Assembly (NCBI GenBank): GCA_040753915.1
Contig: JBFMDN010000024.1
Location: forward strand, 13,243 to 77,242
DNA from: JBFMDN01 sp040753915
GTDB taxonomy: Bacteria; Desulfobacterota; Desulfomonilia; Desulfomonilales; Desulfomonilaceae
Length of the DNA stretch: 64,000 bases
Direction of reading: 5' to 3'
Of the stretch, positions 55,713-63,786 are shown in pieces. Position numbers and translations under genes: made by a program. Numbering within the stretch: the stretch's first letter is position 1; every line of letters begins with the position of its first letter. The notes beneath the pieces were generated by a model that saw nothing but the letters and a program-made list of their open reading frames with translations, was not told the origin of the DNA and searched no databases.

Positions 55713-56189
55713 GTGTCAAACAGAATACAATGGGAATCGGATCTGGACTTGGCCCTCTCCATGGCTCGTGTCCAGGAGAAACACGTGATGGTGGATTTTT
55801 TCAATCCCGGGTGAGGTGCGTGCAGGCAGATGGATGCAGGTACGTATCCAGATCCCGCCATTGTCAAGCTCGTGCACGATCATCTCATTGCAGTCAGGGT
55901 CCAAATCCAGTCCAATCCGGTTTTGGCACAGAGGTTCGCGGTTCAGTACACTCCCACCGTGGTTATCCTGGACGAGGACGGGAAGGAGCACCATCGTAGT
56001 GTTGGCGCATTGCCGCCCCAGGACTTCATCCCCTCCTTGCTTCTCGGCATAGGAAAGGCGCATTATGAAAATCGGAGGTTCAAGAGGTCCGGAAAGGTCT
56101 TGGCAGAATTGCTGTCCGCTTACCCACAAAGCCGATGGACCGCAGAAGCATCAAACTTGAAACGGGCAGCGGACAAGCTGTCGCACTAG
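55713..56189 (+). CDS. Thioredoxin-like selenoprotein with UxxC motif (in-frame UGA)
   Basis: 158 residues if the TGA at 55812-55814 is read as selenocysteine (residue 34). GTG at 55713 follows caggaggcaagc. The sequence before (KHVMVDFFNPG) and after the TGA (GACRQMDAGTYPDP) join in one frame into a thioredoxin-type segment, where U-G-A-C replaces the usual CxxC. Downstream VQYTPTVVILDEDGK is the cis-Pro/beta-strand region of thioredoxins. The C-terminal ~50 residues (AHYENRRFKRSGKVLAELLS) form a TPR-like helical tail. Cys-containing relatives with FFNPGC-x-x-C are known from memory. It would catalyse thiol-disulfide exchange; partner unknown. Confidence 0.85.
55815..55843 (+). promoter_or_regulatory. 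Candidate SECIS hairpin after the UGA codon
   Basis: Just after the UGA, gtgc-g-tgca (55816-55824) can pair with tgca-g-gtac (55835-55843): two 4-bp stems, a G-G mismatch and a 10-base loop. The loop is a little closer to the UGA than usual for bacterial SECIS elements. Not folded computationally. Confidence 0.45.
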
Positions 56190-56237
56190 GAGGCTGTTGC
56201 GTTCCACAATGCTTTCCACCGGCTACCAGGAGAGAAA

Positions 56238-57437
56238 ATGCAGGAGAGGCAAATTGGTGTTTGGCTTGTAGGGGCCTTGGGCTCCATTTCCGCTGCGGTC
56301 ATGATTGGTATTCACGCATTGCGAAGCGGATGTACCGATTCCACGGGCATGGTGACCGGCTCCGCACCGTTGAGCGATCTGGACTTGATTCCGGTAGAGG
56401 CGATCCACGTTGGCGGGTGCGATATCCGTCGCGCGGATCTCCGTGACTCCCTGCTTGAAGTGATCGGACGCGTGGGAGGTTTGAATCCGAAAATTTCCCT
56501 GCAGGTTGAAGAGTACCTTGCACAGGTAACGCCCCACATTTCCTCCGGAATCACGAGAAATTGCGGTGCTGCAATTCAGAGTCTCGCGGCCGACCCGGAG
56601 CCGTGCGGCTCAGTGCGCGATCAGATTGACCATATACGCGGCTGCATTAGCCGCTTCAAAGAATCCATGGGTCTCGATGAGGTAGTCGTAGTAAACCTCG
56701 CGTCCACAGAGCCGCCGCTGAAACTGACACATGTCCATGAAGACGTAGAGGCCTTGGAACGGACTTTGGACTCCGACGGCGCTGTTCAAGCGAGCACTCT
56801 CTATGCGTACGCTGCCATTCAATCAGGATGTCCGTACATAAATTTCACACCTTCAAACGGGGCAATCTTTCCCGCGATGGTGGCGCTGGCGGAGCGCAAT
56901 GGCGTACCCCTCATGGGCGATGACGGAAAGACAGGAGAAACTCTCGTAAAGTCGGCGTTGGCACCCATGTTCACCTACAGAAATCTCCGTGTGCTGAGCT
57001 GGGAAGGATTCAACATATTAGGAAACATGGACGGGCTGGTGCTCAATCACCCAGAAAATCGGGAATCGAAAATCGGGAGCAAGCAGCGGGTACTGGCTCA
57101 CATCCTCGGATACGAGCCGCACTCTCAAGTGGGCATCAACTACGTCCCTTCACTGGGAGACCAGAAGGTCGCTTGGGATTTCGTGCACTTCGAAGGATTC
57201 CTCGGAGCGAGAATGTCCTTGCAGTTCGTGTGGCAAGGCTATGATTCTCTCCTGGCCGCACCTCTCGTGTTGGACCTAGTGCGGCTGGCGGATCTGGCCA
57301 AGCGTCGCGGTGAGGCAGGTCTGATGCCACACCTTGCCTGCTTCTTCAAATCGCCAGTCGGTATGCACGAGCACCGTCTCCACGAGCAGTTCCGTATGCT
57401 CACCGACTATGCTGCCCAGGGCAGGACTGGGGAGTAA
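56238..57437 (+). CDS. Inositol-3-phosphate synthase
   Basis: 399 residues. It makes 1D-myo-inositol 3-phosphate from glucose 6-phosphate with NAD+. The family pattern is clear: VWLVGALGSISAAVMIG (dinucleotide-binding GxxGS), SGCPYINFTPSNGAIFPAM, GDDGKTGETLVKSALAPMF and NILGNMDGLVL, with the active-site lysines in the GDDGKTG and SKIGSKQR regions. ATG 56238 has caggagag upstream. It lies 49 bp after the selenoprotein gene and 162 bp before the first TIM-barrel gene. Confidence 0.93.
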   Translation: MQERQIGVWLVGALGSISAAVMIGIHALRSGCTDSTGMVTGSAPLSDLDLIPVEAIHVGGCDIRRADLRDSLLEVIGRVGGLNPKISLQVEEYLAQVTPHISSGITRNCGAAIQSLAADPEPCGSVRDQIDHIRGCISRFKESMGLDEVVVVNLASTEPPLKLTHVHEDVEALERTLDSDGAVQASTLYAYAAIQSGCPYINFTPSNGAIFPAMVALAERNGVPLMGDDGKTGETLVKSALAPMFTYRNLRVLSWEGFNILGNMDGLVLNHPENRESKIGSKQRVLAHILGYEPHSQVGINYVPSLGDQKVAWDFVHFEGFLGARMSLQFVWQGYDSLLAAPLVLDLVRLADLAKRRGEAGLMPHLACFFKSPVGMHEHRLHEQFRMLTDYAAQGRTGE

Positions 57438-57599
57438 ACGGCTGCAGGGGACTGGCTCGGTAGCAAAGGATCAATGACACGCGCACCGACCACCGAAATT
57501 TGTACGGGTGGTTCTTGAACGGCCCCTATCATCTCGGTGGTACGACGGCATTTGTTGTGAGACCGCATAGTCGTGCGGCAACAGGCGGGCCACAAAACG

Positions 57600-58433
57600 A
57601 TGAAGCTTTCGTTCAGCACCAACGCGTTTTCTCGCTTCTCCGTGTTTCGCGCGGTGGAATGCATAGGCTCCCTCGGATACGACGGAGTAGAGCTCCTCGC
57701 GGATGTGCCACACCTGTACGCAGACACGGTCTCGGAAGACGATCTGACCAAGCTGAGAGCTATTCTTGGGCAAACTGGGCTTTCGGTCGCGAACCTCAAC
57801 GCCAACACAGCGATAGGATACTACGGAAGATCTTTCTGGGAACCACTTTTTGAGCCCTCACTCGCCAATCCCGATCCCGAGGCCAGGCGATGGCGAATAG
57901 AATATACAAAGCGATGCATCGAAATGGCACATGCTCTGGGAGCACAGTGCGTCAGCGTCACCTCGGGTCGGCCGGTGCCCGGAATCCTGCCGCGGGAGTC
58001 ACTGAGCCTGTTGCGGCAATCTATGGTGGAATTGCTCACACACGCGGAGGAACGATCGATAGCGATAGGTATCGAATACGAGCCGGGTCTGCTGATCGAA
58101 CGGTGTGAGGAGCTGGCGAGCTTCATCGAAGAAATTGGCTCTCCCGTCCTGGGGGCCAACCTGGACCTTGGTCACAGTCACGTGGCAGGGGAAGAACCGC
58201 AACGTGTCATCGAGATCTTGGGGCATCGCATCTGGCATCTGCACGTGGAAGACATTCTCAATGGGAAGCATTACCATCTCGTCCCCGGTACCGGTGAGAT
58301 GGATTTCGCACGGCTCTTCGATCTCGTCGCGTCAACTGGATATAAAGGGTTTGCGACCGTGGAGCTTTACACGTTCCCCGATCGGCCCGAAGAGGTGGCT
58401 CGACAGGCATACGAGTTTCTTCGCGGATTGTGA
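57600..58433 (+). CDS. Sugar-phosphate isomerase/epimerase-like TIM-barrel protein (paralog 1)
   Basis: About 277 residues from ATG 57600 (a GTG nine codons earlier is possible). AP endonuclease 2 / xylose-isomerase-like TIM barrel: MKLSFSTNAFSRFSVFRAVE, LGYDGVELLADVPH, metal-ligand Glu in IGIEYEPGLLIE, Asp/His in GANLDLGHSHV, HVED near 215 and VELYTF near the end. Closely related to the next gene along its whole length; they look like a duplication. Substrate unknown; a cyclitol or sugar phosphate fits the operon. Confidence 0.88.
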   Translation: MKLSFSTNAFSRFSVFRAVECIGSLGYDGVELLADVPHLYADTVSEDDLTKLRAILGQTGLSVANLNANTAIGYYGRSFWEPLFEPSLANPDPEARRWRIEYTKRCIEMAHALGAQCVSVTSGRPVPGILPRESLSLLRQSMVELLTHAEERSIAIGIEYEPGLLIERCEELASFIEEIGSPVLGANLDLGHSHVAGEEPQRVIEILGHRIWHLHVEDILNGKHYHLVPGTGEMDFARLFDLVASTGYKGFATVELYTFPDRPEEVARQAYEFLRGL

Positions 58434-58506
58434 TGGCTGCCCGGCAGTTGGGAATGTTGGCACGGTTGCACCATCTCAACCGTTGTGAAGGAGAGAGGTA
58501 TCATTC

Positions 58507-59361
58507 ATGAGATTTGCGTTCAGCGCGAATGCGTTCCGGAGACACACACTGTTCGACGCGATACGCATCATCGCTGCCACGGGGTACGAAGGCATCGAAA
58601 TCATGGCGGATGTGCCCCATGCCTATCCACTCCACCTCAGTGAGTCCAACATTCGGGAGATCCGATCTGCGCTGAGTGATCATGGACTCTCAGTGTCCAA
58701 TGTCAACGCGTTCATGCACCACGCGGACGGAGATACGTACCACCCCTCCTGGATTGAACGGGACGCCCGACTTCGTGCCAAACGCGTGGATTATACTCTG
58801 CGGTGTATCGATCTGGCCGCAGCCTTATCTGCATCCAGTATCTCCACCGAGCCCGGCGGCCCCTTGGACGGAATGAGCAGGGATGAGGGGCTCAAATGGT
58901 ACAGAGATGGGTTGGCCGCGGTTGAGCTGAGAGCCCAAGGAGCCGGCGTGCGCATCCTCATCGAGCCGGAGCCCGGGTTGCTCATCGAACGCAGTGCTGA
59001 ATTTCTCGAGCTGTTCGGGGATTTGAATCCTGCAATCTTTGGTCTCAATTTCGATGTGGGGCACTTCTACTGCGTCGGGGAAGACCCTTCGGCTCTCATC
59101 AGGCGAATGACTCCGATGATCCATCACTTCCATCTGGAAGATATAGCCGCGTCTCGGGTTCACCACCATCTCATGCTGGGCCACGGCGCCATCGATCTTC
59201 CGGAGGTGCTGAACACTATCTCAGGAATCGGTTTTTCAGGATTCGTCACAGTGGAGCTCTACACCTACGAGGACGCTCCCCACGAAGCTGTAAGAGAAGC
59301 GTTCGCATATCTGAAGCGGTGGAAGGAGAACAAGGGAGACAGCAGCGCCACGCGCGGTTGA
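58507..59361 (+). CDS. Sugar-phosphate isomerase/epimerase-like TIM-barrel protein (paralog 2)
   Basis: 284 residues. It starts MRFAFSANAFRRHTLFDAIR and shares GYEGIEIMADVPHAYP, IEPEPGLLIERSAEFLE, LNFDVGHFYCVGED, HHFHLEDI and VTVELYTYEDAPHEAV with paralog 1, so metal ligands are kept. ATG 58507 follows ggagaggtatcattc. The MADVPHAYP motif resembles EboE-type proteins of the ebo cluster, from memory. It ends the likely four-gene run that starts with the selenoprotein gene. Confidence 0.88.
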   Translation: MRFAFSANAFRRHTLFDAIRIIAATGYEGIEIMADVPHAYPLHLSESNIREIRSALSDHGLSVSNVNAFMHHADGDTYHPSWIERDARLRAKRVDYTLRCIDLAAALSASSISTEPGGPLDGMSRDEGLKWYRDGLAAVELRAQGAGVRILIEPEPGLLIERSAEFLELFGDLNPAIFGLNFDVGHFYCVGEDPSALIRRMTPMIHHFHLEDIAASRVHHHLMLGHGAIDLPEVLNTISGIGFSGFVTVELYTYEDAPHEAVREAFAYLKRWKENKGDSSATRG

Positions 59362-59433
59362 ACGGGTCCGGCAACGCATTCCACAAGAAAACGGCCTTTT
59401 CCTGCGAGAATGACGTGGCTCCCACAACCTAAG

Positions 59434-59788
59434 TACCGGATTTCATAATTATGGTCACGTATTCCGCCTCGACCCAGTTGGAGGTTTGCGCTCTGAAGGA
59501 GCGCACCTTCAGTAGCCACAGGTTTCAACCTGTGGTTCGGCACGGCACAACCACCAACCGACCCTGAAAGGGTCGACCAAGAGGATTCTCATCGCCAGGT
59601 ATAGGAACCGATCATGAATGAGCCTTGGCTTTCATGCATTTCAATGGTGGACCCCGTCAGGGTCCCCGTTTGTCGGTTTTGTCCTTCCGTGGGTTGAACC
59701 CCACGTCTACTCATGGCATGCCCCTTCAGAGCGCAAATCCCCGACCGAGTCGTGGCAGAATACGTAACAGTACTAATGAAATCCTGTA
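59434..59788. mobile_element. Family D element, copy 2
   Basis: About 355 bp. The left end taccggatttcataattatg and right end (reversed) tacaggatttcattagtact are inverted repeats extending roughly 60-65 bp, up to tttgcgctctgaag. The left flank is CTAAG, as in copy 1; the right flank is CTATA, so only CTA matches. Interior palindromes are as in copy 1, for example cgaccctgaaagggtcg. Confidence 0.8.
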
Positions 59789-59872
59789 CTATACCGATGC
59801 CAAGAGTTCTTTCCGCTTCCCATATGCCAAGAACATATATGGGAGGTTCGCAGACCGGCGGAACGGTCGTCT

Positions 59873-60217
59873 GAAACTGTCTCAAAACTCGGGACACACC
59901 AAACATCGTAGCACGATTTGGCGTCGATGCGTGGAAAGGCCTTGACAGGCAACACAGTTGCTCTCCCACAGGGCATAGGCGTTAAGTTAAAAGTGGAACG
60001 GCCAATTGTTCGTCATTCCGGCGAAAGCCGGAATCCAGTCCTTCCAATATGTTATGGACCCCGGCTTTCGCCGGGGTGACGGGGTCCTTGTTAAGTCAAC
60101 GGACTGAAATCACGTGATGTCATCCACGAAGTTAACGCCTATGCGCTTCGGGGGAGAGGGTCAAGGTGAGGAGGTGTGCCACGATTATCACGGACTGCCG
60201 GCTTTTGACACACTTTC
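59873..60217. mobile_element. Family B miniature element, copy 6, with GTCT target duplication and nested element
   Basis: 345 bp including a 170-bp insert, from gaaactgtctcaaaactcgg to gcttttgacacactttc. GTCT at 59869-59872 recurs at 60218-60221. Confidence 0.85.
59974..60143. mobile_element. Family C 170-bp element, copy 2
   Basis: Same length and nearly identical sequence to copy 1 (53820-53989), with ends cataggcgttaagtt and aagttaacgcctatg. The only difference I note is near position 17 (aaaag for agaag). Confidence 0.85.
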
Positions 60218-60287
60218 GTCTCGCCCGTCAGTGTTGAGGAGGAGAAACGGAAATTATTGTTGGCAACCGCCATAAGCTATTTTTGCG

Positions 60288-61190
60288 TCACGTTCTTGGG
60301 GGCTCGTACCCGAGCTCCCGAAGCTGCGTCGCGCTCCGTGTCCAGTGAGGGGTGACTTTCACGAAAAGATCGAGGCGCACTGGCTGCTGGATGAAGCCCT
60401 CAATTTTCTGTCGCGCCGCGATCCCGATTTTCTTGATCATGCTTCCGCCCTTGCCGATGATGATTTTCTTCTGGCTGTCGCGCTCCACGTGAATGTCTGC
60501 TCTGATGAGTACGCGGCGAGCCTGTTCCTTGAATTCCTCCACCACCACAGCAGTCTTGTACGGGACCTCTTCCCCGGTCATTCTCATAATTTGCTCCCTG
60601 ATCATCTCCGCCACGAAGAAGCGCACGGGAAGATCGCTGATGTCGTCCTCCGGAAACTGGGGAGGCCCAGGGGGCAACATGCTGACGAGGACCTCCAACA
60701 ACTCATCCACGCCAGTTCCCTCTGTGGCACTAATGGGCACGATGTGCTCGAAGGGATGCATCCTGGAATATCGATCGATCAGAGGAAGCAGGGCCTGGTA
60801 GGAGATGGTGTCGATCTTGTTGATTGCGAGCACCGAAGGCTTGCTTGTGGCTTTGATCAACTCGATCGCACGGATGTCCTGGTCGGGAACCTCTTGCAGG
60901 GGCTCTACAATGAGAAGCACCATGTCCGCGTCCTGGACGGTCTTCATGGCGGTGGCCAAGAGCGACAGGTTGAGGGCCCCCTTGGCATCGTGAAGGCCGG
61001 GGGTATCCTGTAGGACCATCTGGACGTGAGGAGCGGTGTAAATGGCCGATATTCTATTCCTTGTGGTCTGAGCTTTTGGTGTGACGATCGCGACCTCGGT
61101 TCCCATGATCCTGTTGACGAGCGTAGACTTACCCACGTTGGGCCTCCCTGAAACCGCGACGAATCCGAAGCGATGCTCATCCGATTCCAT
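60288..61190 (-). CDS. era: GTPase Era
   Basis: About 300 residues from ATG 61190; an in-frame ATG 11 codons earlier is less likely. GTPase motifs: G1 GRPNVGKSTL, G3 DTPGLHD, G4 NKID and SATEGTGVDEL (G5). The C-terminal KH domain has KIIIGKGGSMIKKIGIAAR. Era binds 16S rRNA and assists 30S assembly. It is divergent from the tRNA-Ser gene; its stop is 13 bp from a repeat element. Confidence 0.96.
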   Translation of the reverse strand: MESDEHRFGFVAVSGRPNVGKSTLVNRIMGTEVAIVTPKAQTTRNRISAIYTAPHVQMVLQDTPGLHDAKGALNLSLLATAMKTVQDADMVLLIVEPLQEVPDQDIRAIELIKATSKPSVLAINKIDTISYQALLPLIDRYSRMHPFEHIVPISATEGTGVDELLEVLVSMLPPGPPQFPEDDISDLPVRFFVAEMIREQIMRMTGEEVPYKTAVVVEEFKEQARRVLIRADIHVERDSQKKIIIGKGGSMIKKIGIAARQKIEGFIQQPVRLDLFVKVTPHWTRSATQLRELGYEPPRT

Positions 61191-61253
61191 TTGCGCATTC
61201 TCCTTGACCGCGAAGCATCTCACGAGGTATTATAACAAGATTGTAGTCATCGT

Positions 61254-61346
61254 GGAGAGATGCCCGAGCGGCTGAAGGGGCGCGACTGGAAATCGCGTGA
61301 ATGCCCACAAGGTGTTCCGAGGGTTCGAATCCCTCTCTCTCCGCCA
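61254..61346 (+). tRNA. tRNA-Ser(GGA)
   Basis: Acceptor stem ggagaga pairs with tctctcc, followed by G and an encoded CCA. D arm gcccgagcggctgaagggg, anticodon loop ctggaaa (anticodon GGA), a long variable arm (tgcccacaaggtgttccga region) typical of serine tRNA, and T arm with ggttcgaatcc. Total 93 nt. Confidence 0.95.
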
Positions 61347-61486
61347 CTACCTTTCCAAAGTCTAGGTGGGACCGTTTGCACCTATGCTTTGCAGCGGGAC
61401 TGGCTGACCTGCAACGTATTGTTTCTCCTTCCGGGCAGAGGATCTCCTCATCGACGTCAATCCAACGCCTTCACCGGAAGACGATT

Positions 61487-62293
61487 TCAGCGCTCGCCAT
61501 TGATCGTTGCAATCAATTCCGTGTGAATAAGCCCATTCGTCGCCACAATGTTTCTCGTCCGAAACGTGACGGGACGGTTGTTTCGATCCGAAATCCGACC
61601 TCCCGATTCCTTTACCAGCAACATGCCCGCAGCCTGGTCCCATGGTTTCAGCCTCAATTCCCAGAAACCGTCGAGACGACCGGCAGCAACGTACGCTAAA
61701 TCCAACGCAGCGGCTCCCTGTCGCCGGATACCTTGCACCCGTGTGACAACCCTCTGAAATTCCTTAACGTTGTTATTGGGATTCGTCGCGCGATCATACG
61801 GAAACCCGGTGGCAACCACACTAGTCCGCAGGAGCTTGCTATCGGACACCCGAAGCCTCTTTCCGTTAAGAAAGCTTCCACCGTTTCGAGTGGCTGAGTA
61901 GCGTTCACCTTTCACCGGATCGTACACCATTCCTGCAATGAGATCATCCGATTCCGAAAGGGCAATCGAAATCGCAAAGTGGGGTATGCCATGAGCGAAA
62001 TTCACGGTTCCATCCAGAGGATCGATGAGCCAGAGCCATCGCGATCCCGACCGTTCCGTAAGAGTCTCTTCCGTAAGAACGTCGTGATGGGGAAATTCCC
62101 GGGCAATAGCCTCCATGACGATCTCTTCCGATTTTCGATCAGTGTCCGTGACGATGTCGATCGTTGTCTCTGACGACCCCTTACGCTCGATTCGTAAGTC
62201 CGTATGGAAGTAGGACATGAGCGCAGCCCCGGCTTTATCCATCACCATGTCAAGAAACTCCAAAATTTCCGTAGGATTCATGCTCGTTTTCAT
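61487..62293 (-). CDS. Inositol monophosphatase family protein (SuhB-like)
   Basis: 268 residues. Metal-binding site: the EET motif in DVLTEETLTE, IDPLDGTVNFAHG, and WDQAAGMLLVKESGG in the C-terminal half. The family includes inositol-1-phosphatase, fructose-1,6-bisphosphatase-like enzymes and SuhB. With an inositol-3-phosphate synthase 4 kb away on the other strand, myo-inositol production from glucose 6-phosphate is possible. The ATG at 62293 overlaps the stop of a small upstream frame (ATGA). Confidence 0.92.
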   Translation of the reverse strand: MKTSMNPTEILEFLDMVMDKAGAALMSYFHTDLRIERKGSSETTIDIVTDTDRKSEEIVMEAIAREFPHHDVLTEETLTERSGSRWLWLIDPLDGTVNFAHGIPHFAISIALSESDDLIAGMVYDPVKGERYSATRNGGSFLNGKRLRVSDSKLLRTSVVATGFPYDRATNPNNNVKEFQRVVTRVQGIRRQGAAALDLAYVAAGRLDGFWELRLKPWDQAAGMLLVKESGGRISDRNNRPVTFRTRNIVATNGLIHTELIATINGER

Positions 62294-62428
62294 TGGAAAG
62301 CCCTTCCAAAAATCACCGCGGCTCCCGTTATGGCTCCATCGACAAAAATCACGACGTTCTCAGCCTGAACGAGACCCCAATGTCCGCACCACGAGGTCAC
62401 CTTCTACCACCAATTGGTTCACGGTCAT
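62290..62428 (-). pseudogene. Possible 45-codon gene between xseA and suhB-like gene, split by one base
   Basis: An ATG overlapping the xseA stop (ATGA) opens a 22-residue frame, and another frame ends in a TGA overlapping the next gene's ATG (ATGA). Removing one G from the GGGG run (62375-62378) would join them into MTVNQLVVEGDLVVRTLGLV followed by QAENVVIFVDGAITGAAVIF and GRAFQ. This could be a frameshifted gene, a programmed frameshift or a sequence error. A separate GTG start at 62400 gives a 36-residue version. xseB would be expected nearby but is not recognisable here. Confidence 0.35.
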
Positions 62429-63786
62429 GTGTTACCCGAAGCGTCGCCAGGCAATTCTCTATCGGTCACCGTGCAGAAGAGGCGACCACGGTTCAGCCGG
62501 ACGACGAGATCTTCCCCTGCGAGCACGTTTTCCGAGTCCATAATAACCTGACCGGTCGCGGGACGCATGGTTATCGAGTAGCCCCGTGCCAACACGGCGA
62601 ACGGGCTGAGGCTGTTCAGTTGAGCCGCGAGATTCTCAACCTGGACCCTACAGCTCTTGAGAGAGTGGCGCATGCCAATGATAAGCCGCTCCGACTGGAC
62701 GGCACACTCATCCTTCGCCACACGAATGTCTCGGAGCACGTGTGTCGGGCTCAGCCGCGAGCGCAAACCGTGTGTGTCTTGACGGACCGTAGTCATTCTC
62801 CTGTTTATGGCATTCGTCAGACGCACGGTCAGGTCGTCCAACGTCATCCGCCGCTCCTGTATCTGCCGACGCGGGTCGAACAGACGGCGGACCAATTCCT
62901 TGACCGAGTCAGCGCTTCGCGCCATGCGGTTTCGCATGGCATTTCGTATGCGAGCCACCAGGTGAAGAGTGTCAGCAGCCAACTCCTGCCTGTCGGGAAC
63001 TACGAGTTCCGCAGCCGCGGACGGAGTGGAGGCCCGCACGTCTGCAGCGAAGTCGGTGAGAGTGACATCCGTTTCGTGTCCTACCGCGCTAACGATGGGA
63101 AGAGGACACCGAGCAACCGCGCGAACGACGTTTTCGTCGTTGAATGCCCACAAATCCTCAATTGATCCGCCGCCTCTTCCGATAATGATGACGTCCACGT
63201 CCCCCACGGAGCACAAGCGGTCCAACGACTGGCACAGCTCTTCAGGAGCTCGGTCCCCCTGCACCGACGCGGGGCTGATCAGGACATGCGTCCCGGGAGA
63301 GCGCCGGGTAATCGTGCGAATCATGTCCCTGACCGCGGCCCCCCGGGGAGAGGTTACCAGGCCAACCGTCCGGGGAAAGCGAGGCAGGCGCTTCTTGCGA
63401 TCTTCATCAAAAAGTCCTTCCGCGGCCAACCTTGTCTTGAGCTGCTCGAATGCGAGCATCAAGCTGCCCAAGCCGAGTGGCTCAATGGTGTCCAGGATCA
63501 ATTGATATTCGCCGCGCACGCTGTACACGCCGAGGCGACCCCAAGCGACGACATCAAGGCCGTTCTCGAGCCGGAATTTGAGGAATCTGCTCTGGATTTT
63601 AAACATTACGCATCGGATTTGCGCGAAATTGTCCTTCAAGGTGAAATAAAGATGCCCTGACGGTGCAGGCCGAAAATTCGAAACCTCTCCCTGCACCCAA
63701 ACTGATGGATACTCCCGCTCCAACAATTCCCGAATCTGTTCAGTAAGCTCTGAGACGGTGAAAATATGCCTTGCAGGGAGCTCCAC
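62425..63786 (-). CDS. xseA: Exodeoxyribonuclease VII large subunit
   Basis: 453 residues from GTG 63786 (gagaggaggaatc upstream). An N-terminal OB-fold (FTVSELTEQIRELLEREYPS; VWVQGEVSNFRPAPSGHLYF) binds ssDNA; the catalytic core has GRGGGSIEDLWAFNDE and HETDVTLTDFAADVRASTPS; the C-terminal half is coiled coil. With XseB it degrades single-stranded DNA. No xseB is recognisable downstream in this window. Confidence 0.96.
   Translation of the reverse strand: MELPARHIFTVSELTEQIRELLEREYPSVWVQGEVSNFRPAPSGHLYFTLKDNFAQIRCVMFKIQSRFLKFRLENGLDVVAWGRLGVYSVRGEYQLILDTIEPLGLGSLMLAFEQLKTRLAAEGLFDEDRKKRLPRFPRTVGLVTSPRGAAVRDMIRTITRRSPGTHVLISPASVQGDRAPEELCQSLDRLCSVGDVDVIIIGRGGGSIEDLWAFNDENVVRAVARCPLPIVSAVGHETDVTLTDFAADVRASTPSAAAELVVPDRQELAADTLHLVARIRNAMRNRMARSADSVKELVRRLFDPRRQIQERRMTLDDLTVRLTNAINRRMTTVRQDTHGLRSRLSPTHVLRDIRVAKDECAVQSERLIIGMRHSLKSCRVQVENLAAQLNSLSPFAVLARGYSITMRPATGQVIMDSENVLAGEDLVVRLNRGRLFCTVTDRELPGDASGNT

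Larger units (their letters stand above)
59788..60275. repeat. Family F repeat with nested family B and C elements
   Basis: The left arm ataccgatgccaagagttct and right arm tattgttggcaaccgccata match the uninterrupted copy at 36636-36774. The family B element at 59873-60217 interrupts its central palindrome, and that copy holds the family C element at 59974-60143: three layers. The right end is 13 bp beyond the era stop. Confidence 0.75.
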
